A DNA stretch of 64,000 nucleotides, taken from assembly GCA_037974335.1 (NCBI GenBank), contig CM075760.1, positions 26,864,402-26,928,401 of the forward strand. The letters run 5' to 3'. Under the pieces are notes generated by a model. That model was not told the origin of the DNA and ran no database searches. It saw nothing but the letters and a program-made list of their open reading frames with translations. A program made the translations under genes and the position numbers. The stretch comes from Prionace glauca. Lineage: Eukaryota > Chordata > Chondrichthyes > Carcharhiniformes > Carcharhinidae. This document shows positions 58,690-64,000 of this stretch, piece after piece; within the stretch, counting starts at the first letter, position 1, and each line of letters starts with the position of its first letter.

Positions 58690-59250
58690 CTGGACCCTCT
58701 CACTCCTGATAATGCACCAGGATATGTTACTGTTTGCATTACACCAGGCTCTGTCTCACTTATTACATTGTTGGAACCTGCCACTTATAAAGAAACATGG
58801 ACAGCCTCTCAATCACTGCTGCACTAGTCCGCCTCCCTGTTTATATTGAATAATATCCTGTCTCTAATTATTCTGTTACATGAATTATTTATTTCTGCAA
58901 TTGCCCCGTCAAAGTTTACATCGACCTAAAGGTTTGGTTTGGAATTACTGCATCGGATTTGTCTCAGTTTATATCTTACAATGGCCAGAATCAGACAAAA
59001 TTACACGAGGGGACAGTTTTATTGCGCTGTCTCCATAATTAATGCGCCACATCATACCTTTGTTCACTTTACACATTATCATTTCTCAAATTTTGTTTTA
59101 CTCTGTATTATCTCACTTGTTATTCCACTGGGCCACATCTCTGTTTATGTCACACCAGATCATGTCCCTATTTTCTGATAGCGCTGATACGCTGGAAACA
59201 GTCTCAGTTTAAATTACAGCGCACAATGTCTCTGCATATATTAGGATAGA
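58690..59250. repeat. Degenerate satellite ('ctgtttatatta' type)
   Basis: Irregular repeats such as 'ctccctgtttatattgaa', 'ctcagtttatatcttaca' and 'ctctgtttatgtcacaccag', spaced 25-60 bp. Same class as 4960-5320. It ends at the junction with the third GPCR-flank copy. Confidence 0.55.
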
Positions 59251-59251
59251 C

Positions 59252-59965
59252 CGTGTCTTTGTCAAAACTGAGTATGGCATATCTCTGATTATATCAGAAA
59301 ACACCACGCTGGTTAGAAATATACTGCATACTCTCTCTCAATAATGACTGAACTGGGCCCAGTCTGCATTCATATTAGTACAGGTGCTTTATCGATATCT
59401 TGTCCACTCGACTGTCTCCGTATCACTGCATAAAACCCGTCCCTTGTTTATATTACAACAGATCATATTAGTTGAATTGACCATGCAAAGTTGTCCGTTA
59501 TTTTCCCTTAGAATATGTGGATTAGCCATGGTAACTGTGTGGGGCTAACGGGGATAGGGCAGAGGGGAGAAGCTGAGTGGGACACAGACTCGGTGGACAA
59601 GATTTGTGTTTCTGAACTGTAGGAATTCGATGGTTCTATGTCCAAGAAACATCACAGACATTTGCGTGCTTATTTATTTCAAATATTCTATTTTCTAATA
59701 CCCACCTTTGGAGAAATGATCTCTTTTAGCAATTCCCCTTCAGTTTTCCCAATCATAACCTTCAGCCCATCTCTGCCTTCCATGAATGCATGAAAACACC
59801 AAAGAGTTCATGTATTTCACCTGAAGAGCATTTAATATGTAACTATTTATTGACAACCATTCTGTTGTTTCCTCATGCGTTAAGCATGATTACAGCCTCA
59901 CTATTTTGTTCCTGGCGTTAACTTATCTGTGTTTAGAGATCTGTTGGAAAATGGATAAATCACAT
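59252..59965 (+). repeat. Third, partial copy of the GPCR upstream region
   Basis: Collinear with 51943-52650 of the right arm: 'tttgtcaaaactgagtatg', 'aacaccacgctggttag', the SINE tail and 'ttagagatctgttggaaaa(c/t)ggata'. It breaks off before exon 1, so no receptor is encoded. 59970-60290 has no gene. Confidence 0.85.
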
Positions 59966-60289
59966 CTGGAATGACGAGGAGATTACGAAAATTGATCTTC
60001 TCAGTGTCTCAATAAACTTCCTGATGTACGACTCAATTGTGTGCTGATTTGTGAAAATGATGGTGAAAATGACCCTGGATATATAGCCGACAGGAGATGA
60101 TTACACCTGGAATTGTCAGACTTCTGATTCCTATTGATGCAAAGGATTGAAACATCTGCTACTCTCCAGATAAGGAGCAATATTTCTGTTTAACCGTTAC
60201 CTTCACCAATTCCATGGTAACCATCCTAAATATTTTCTACTGTGTATAGGTTGTACAATCTCGGTAATACGATGAATCAGGATCGGGTG

Positions 60290-60435
60290 CATCATAAGGA
60301 TGGCCAGACAGTATGATATAAACAATGATATTGCCAGGTGAACATGGACTGCAGCGATTCAAGATAGCAGGTCATCACCACATTGTCAGGGGCAATTAGA
60401 GAAGGGCAACAGATGTCAGTGCTGCCCACACCCTA
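60290..60435 (+). repeat. Dispersed repeat tail
   Basis: 'actgcagcgattcaagatagcaggtcatcaccac' and 'ggcaattagagaagggcaacagatg' match a common shark repeat. 60440-60730 shows nothing recognisable. Confidence 0.5.
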
Positions 60436-60730
60436 TAAATGATTAAAAATTATGCTCTAACAGCAGAGGAAGAACCTAACCTAATATAGACAGATATGCT
60501 AGCGCCATGATGACATAAACTGGCTGGGAGAGTCACGTAAAGCAATGTATGGGATCTCGCGAGTAAGAGAGACAAGCATGGTATAACATTTAAATATTTT
60601 TTTTGTGCGTGTGATAATTCTAGGAAGAGTAATTTGTCCAATAGTGGCTGGCAGGTGTCAAATGAAGCATCATTAGACACAGGTTCTAATTCACAACTGA
60701 TTGGATAACGGTTTCCAAAAAATAATCATG

Positions 60731-61424
60731 GAGAATTAGAACATTATAATTTGAATGACTGGCCCCAGTGTATCACTAACAGAGACAGTTGGGCCCGGAG
60801 TCAGACTGGGACCTGAGAATTAGAACATTACAATGTGAATGACTGGCCCCAGTGTATCACTGACAGAGACAGCTGGGCCCGGAGTCAGACTGGGACCTGA
60901 GAATTAGAACATTACAATGTGAATGACCGGCCCCAGTGTATCACTGACAGAGACAGCTGGGCCTCGAGTCAGACTGGGACCTGAGAATTAGAACATTACA
61001 ATGTGAATGACTGGCCCCAGTGTATCACTGACAGAGACAGCTGGGCCCGGAGTTAGACTGGGACCTGAGAATTAGAACATTACAATGTGACTGACTGGCC
61101 CCAGTGTATCACTGACAGAGACAGCTGGGCCCGGAGTCAGACTGGGACCTGAGAATTAGAACATTACAATGTGAATGACTGGCCCCAGTGTATCACTAAC
61201 AGAGACAGCTGGGCCCGGAGTCAGACTGGGACCTGAGAATTAGAACATTACAATGTGAATGACTGGCCCCAGTGTATCACTGACAGAGACAGCTGGGCCC
61301 AGAGTCAGACTGGGACCTGAGAATTAGAACATTACAATGTGAATGACTGGCCCCAGTGTATCACTAACAGAGACAGCTGGGCCCGGAGTCAGACTGGGAC
61401 CTGAGAATTAGAACATTACAATGT
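60731..61424 (+). repeat. 84-bp minisatellite, about eight copies
   Basis: Units start with GAGAATTAGAACATTACAAT at 60731, 60815, 60899, 60983, 61067, 61151, 61235, 61319 and a cut unit at 61403. Copies are nearly identical (single-base differences), so the array is young or homogenised. It directly abuts the LINE 5' end. Confidence 0.95.
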
Positions 61425-61428
61425 TCTA

Positions 61429-61864
61429 ATTGTTTCTGGCGAGCAAAGTCGAGAGGCAGCGATTTTTGGACATCAGAGGAGGCAGCAACGGGTACATTTT
61501 TCTGTTTCTTTGGCTAACTTTTATTTTTAGTTATTTTAAAGTTGCGAGTTTTTGGCGGTTTTTTTTAAATTAGTTACAACCGGAAGTCGTCACTAAGACG
61601 CTTGCCGGGAGTTGTAGTTTTTTTTTCGGGGGTTTATAAGCACCTACCTCCGTGAATCGGCCTCATTGTTTCTGGCGAGCAAAGTCGAGAGGCAGCGATT
61701 TTTGGACATCAGAGGAGGCAGCAACGGGTACATTTTTCTGTTTCTTTGGCTAACTTTTATTTTTAGTTATTTTAAAGTTGCGAGTTTTTGGCGGTTTTTT
61801 TTAAATTAGTTACAACCGGAAGTCGTCACTAAGACGCTTGCCGGGAGTTGTAGTTTTTTTTTCC
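61429..61864 (+). promoter_or_regulatory. Two tandem 5' promoter monomers of the CR1-like LINE
   Basis: A 236-bp unit (from 'attgtttctggcgagcaaag') starts at 61429 and again at 61665; the second is alike for about 198 bp. Each has an ETS/GABP-type ACCGGAAGT (61579, 61815) and GGGAGTTGTAGT (61607, 61843). The latter is the reverse of the ACTACAACTCCC motif bound by ZNF143/THAP11, and it is preceded by GCTTGCC as in the full motif. Tandem monomers are a known LINE 5' UTR design. Confidence 0.75.
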
Positions 61865-62021
61865 TCGGGCCCCTAACCCTATAAATTAGCACAGAGAGGA
61901 TACCCGATTCTCTACACTGGTAGAGAATCCCACCCTCCCACCTCCTCTGACCTAAATTATAAGTGTGGGTAAGTTTTTCTTTTTAATATTTTTATTTCTT
62001 CTGCTGGTAATAGTTTCAGGG

Positions 62022-62945
62022 ATGGCAGTTCAGGCAGTGTGCTGCATCTCCTGTGGGATGTATGTGGTGAGGGACTCCAGTAGTGTTACAGGGGATTTTA
62101 CTTGTAGGAAGTGTATCAGATTGCAGCTTCTGGAGGAGCGTGTAAAGGAGTTGGAGTTGGAAGTAGGGGAGCTCCGCAAAATTCGGGATGCAGAGGTGGA
62201 CATTGATAGGAGTTATAGGGAGTTAGTCACTCCTAGAAACCAGTCTTGGGTCACTGCCAAGAGGAGGGGAAAGAAGCAAGTGGGGGGAAAATCCCCTGGG
62301 GCTGTTCCCCTCCAAAATAGGTTTTCGGTCCTGGAGGCTACAGTTGAGGAGGGATCAACTGGGGAGAGCCAAAGGGAGCAGGTCTCTGGGGATGAGCCTA
62401 CTGTAAAAGCTCAGGTGGTTAGGGGTAGCCAAAGATTAGGTCTTGTAATTGGGGACTCCACCGTTAAAGGGACGGATAGGAGAGTCAGTAACAATGATAG
62501 GAACTCAGGGCTGGTGTGTTGCCTACCAGGGGCTGGGGTCCAGGATGTCTCAGAGAGGATATTCAAGACTCTCAGGGGAGAGGGGGATCAACCCCAAGTT
62601 ATTATTCATGTGGGGACGCATGATATAGGAAGGCTAAGGGAAGGGGACATTAAACAGAGATTCATGGAGTTGGGGTGGAAGCTAAAGGCCAAGACAGACA
62701 GAGTGGTTATCTCTGGACTCTTGCCTGTGCCACGGGATAGTTTAGAGAGGAATAGAGGGAGGGAAAGCTTGAACTCGTGGCTGAGGGGATGGTGCAGGAG
62801 GGAGGGGTTTAAGTACTTGAACAATTGGGGCTCGTTCTGGGGAAGGTGGGACCTTTATCAGGGGGATGGGATTCACCTGAACCAAAGGGGAACAAATATC
62901 CTGGGAGGTAAATTTGTTAAGGTTATGCAGAGTGGTTTAAACTGA
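62022..62945 (+). CDS. LINE ORF1 protein with zinc-binding motif, coiled coil and SGNH esterase
   Basis: I start at ATG 62022 (MAVQAVCCISCGMYVV); the frame is open further up to 61965, but that extension is a low-complexity hydrophobic run. The ORF is 307 residues. Residues about 7-35 carry Cys pairs (CCISC...CRKC) like a PHD or zinc-ribbon, followed by a coiled-coil stretch LLEERVKELELEVGELRKI. From about 155 there is an SGNH/GDSL-type hydrolase: GDST (nucleophile Ser), PGAGVQD, IIHVGTHDI (block III, His in place of the usual Asn) and DGIHLNQRG (Asp-His). ORF1 with an esterase domain is characteristic of CR1-clade LINEs. No stop or frame break is seen, so the copy looks young. Confidence 0.88.
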   Translation: MAVQAVCCISCGMYVVRDSSSVTGDFTCRKCIRLQLLEERVKELELEVGELRKIRDAEVDIDRSYRELVTPRNQSWVTAKRRGKKQVGGKSPGAVPLQNRFSVLEATVEEGSTGESQREQVSGDEPTVKAQVVRGSQRLGLVIGDSTVKGTDRRVSNNDRNSGLVCCLPGAGVQDVSERIFKTLRGEGDQPQVIIHVGTHDIGRLREGDIKQRFMELGWKLKAKTDRVVISGLLPVPRDSLERNRGRESLNSWLRGWCRREGFKYLNNWGSFWGRWDLYQGDGIHLNQRGTNILGGKFVKVMQSGLN

Positions 62946-64000
62946 TTCAGAGGGGGGGTGGGATCCTGAGTAGAGGGGGTGAAAGTGAGGGGGGCGTAGA
63001 TGGGGACTGCAATGCCCGGCATTGCGGGAGAGGGGCGGAACAGGGTTTGGAATGTGGTTTGAAATGTGTATACTTTAATGCGAGGAGTATTCGCAATAAG
63101 GTGGATGAACTTGCAGCGTGGACCAGTACCTGGGACTTCGATGTTGTGGCCATTTCAGAGACTTGGATAGAGCAGGGTCAGGAATGGATGTTGCAGGTCC
63201 CGGGGTACAAATGCTTTAATCGGAGTAGACAAGGAGGTAGAAGGGGGGGTGGGGTAGCATTATTGGTCAAGGACTGTATCTCAGTGTCAGAGAGGAACTT
63301 TGATGAGGACTTGTCTGTTGAGGTAATATGGGCGGAGATTAGAAATAGGAGAGGAGAGGTCACCCTGTTGGGAGTCTTTTATAGACCTCCAAAAAGTTCT
63401 AGAGAGGTTGAGGAAAGGATTGCGGAGACGATCCTTGTTAGGAGTGAAAGTAATAGGGTAATTGTTATGGGGGACTTTAACTTTACTCATGTAGATTGGA
63501 ATTGCTACTGCTCTGGCTCGTTAGAGGGGTCAGTTTTTGTTCAAAGTGTGCAAGAAGGTTTTTTGACTCAGTATGTAGATAGGCCGACGAGAGGTGAGGC
63601 TATATTGGATTTGGTGCTCGGTAATGAGCCAGACCAGGTGCTAGACTTGGAAGTTGGTGTACAGTTTGGGGATAGTGATCACAATTCGATTACGTTCACC
63701 TTAGTGATGGAAAGGGATAGGCATGAACCTCGGGTCAGTAGTTTCAGCTGGGGGAAGGGTAATTATGAGGCTATTAGGAGAGAATTAGGAAGCATTGGTT
63801 GGAATGGGAGATTACAGGGACTGGGAACATCCGAGATGTGGAGATTTTTCAAGGAGCAGCTATTGCGGGTCTGTGATAAGTATATCCCTGTCAGGCAAGG
63901 AGGATTTGGTAGGCCCAGGGAACCGTGGTGCACCAAAAAAGTTGATTCGTTGGTTAGGAAGAAAAAGGAGGCTTATGTTCGGATGAGGCTTGAGGGCTCA
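62930..64000 (+). CDS. LINE ORF2, 5' part: APE-type endonuclease (runs off the window)
   Basis: A frame offset by -1 from ORF1 stays open from before the ORF1 stop to the window end, more than 1 kb. It reads LKCVYFNARSIRNKVDELAA (first catalytic Asn), FDVVAISETW (catalytic Glu), GVALLVKD, VTLLGVFYRPP, IVMGDFNFTHVDWN, TRGEAILDLVLGNEP and FGDSDHNSITF (SDH motif). These are the ordered blocks of the endonuclease of non-LTR retrotransposons. The reverse transcriptase must lie beyond 64000. The first in-frame ATG is inside the endonuclease (63187), so translation probably depends on coupling with ORF1 or on a non-AUG start. The strand and frame are unambiguous. Confidence 0.85.

Noticed and set aside
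61965-62021. A signal-peptide-like hydrophobic N-terminus for LINE ORF1 (MGKFFFLIFLFLLL...).
   Set aside because: It comes from a T-rich leader. The CR1-type ORF1 start fits the internal ATG at 62022 (MAVQAVCC...), and the upstream start codon is non-ATG (GTG).

Overview
The window looks like germline DNA of a cartilaginous fish, most likely a shark. The main reason is a compact immunoglobulin heavy-chain cluster of the elasmobranch type: one VH, two D segments, one JH, four Cmu domains and two membrane exons in about 20 kb, with unrearranged recombination signals. The dispersed repeats agree with this: CR1/L2-type LINE tails, tRNA-headed SINEs, and degenerate satellites containing a TCTGTTTATATTA-like core.

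Layout. 1-2.3 kb: upstream flank and VH pseudogene left from an older Ig cluster; the flank is repeated at 8.93-9.35 kb. 2.3-8.9 kb: intergenic DNA full of old repeats. 9.87-29.9 kb: one complete IgM cluster on the + strand (palindromic promoter, leader, VH, D1, D2, JH, a 10.5 kb JH-CH1 intron, CH1-CH4 with a secretory tail, a 3.3 kb intron, TM1 and TM2). The long JH-CH1 intron holds ancient internal duplications, LINE/SINE insertions, a CA tract, a CACTCACCCT minisatellite, and a purine-rich GAGCTGGGG-type block placed just 5' of CH1. 30-33 kb: LINE fragments and a CpG-rich promoter-like patch with an ATG in a TISU-like context. 33.6-40 kb: a tRNA cluster (Gly-like, Asn, Glu, Val, Lys-like, Thr). 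Two of its members carry an anticodon that does not match the body. 41.6-54.6 kb: a large inverted duplication. Each arm carries a two-exon GPR139-like receptor gene, a tRNA-Glu relic, a tRNA-Phe and a tRNA-Leu. The unpaired centre holds a reverse-oriented copy of the IgM TM2/3'-flank. 55-61 kb: a tRNA-Glu relic, LINE relics, satellites, a third partial copy of the GPCR upstream region and an 84-bp minisatellite. 61.43-64 kb: the 5' part of an apparently young CR1-like LINE, with two promoter monomers, ORF1 with an SGNH esterase, and the start of ORF2 with an APE endonuclease, running off the window.

How the parts work together. The IgM exons all join in phase 1, and a donor inside CH4 allows the choice between secreted and membrane mu chain. 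The recombination signals (V 23; D1 12/22; D2 12/12; JH 23) permit V-D1-D2-J assembly within the cluster. The receptor genes and tRNAs are unrelated neighbours, but they have been reshuffled by the same segmental duplications that scattered Ig fragments. All homology statements come from reading the sequence by eye; no alignment or database search was run.
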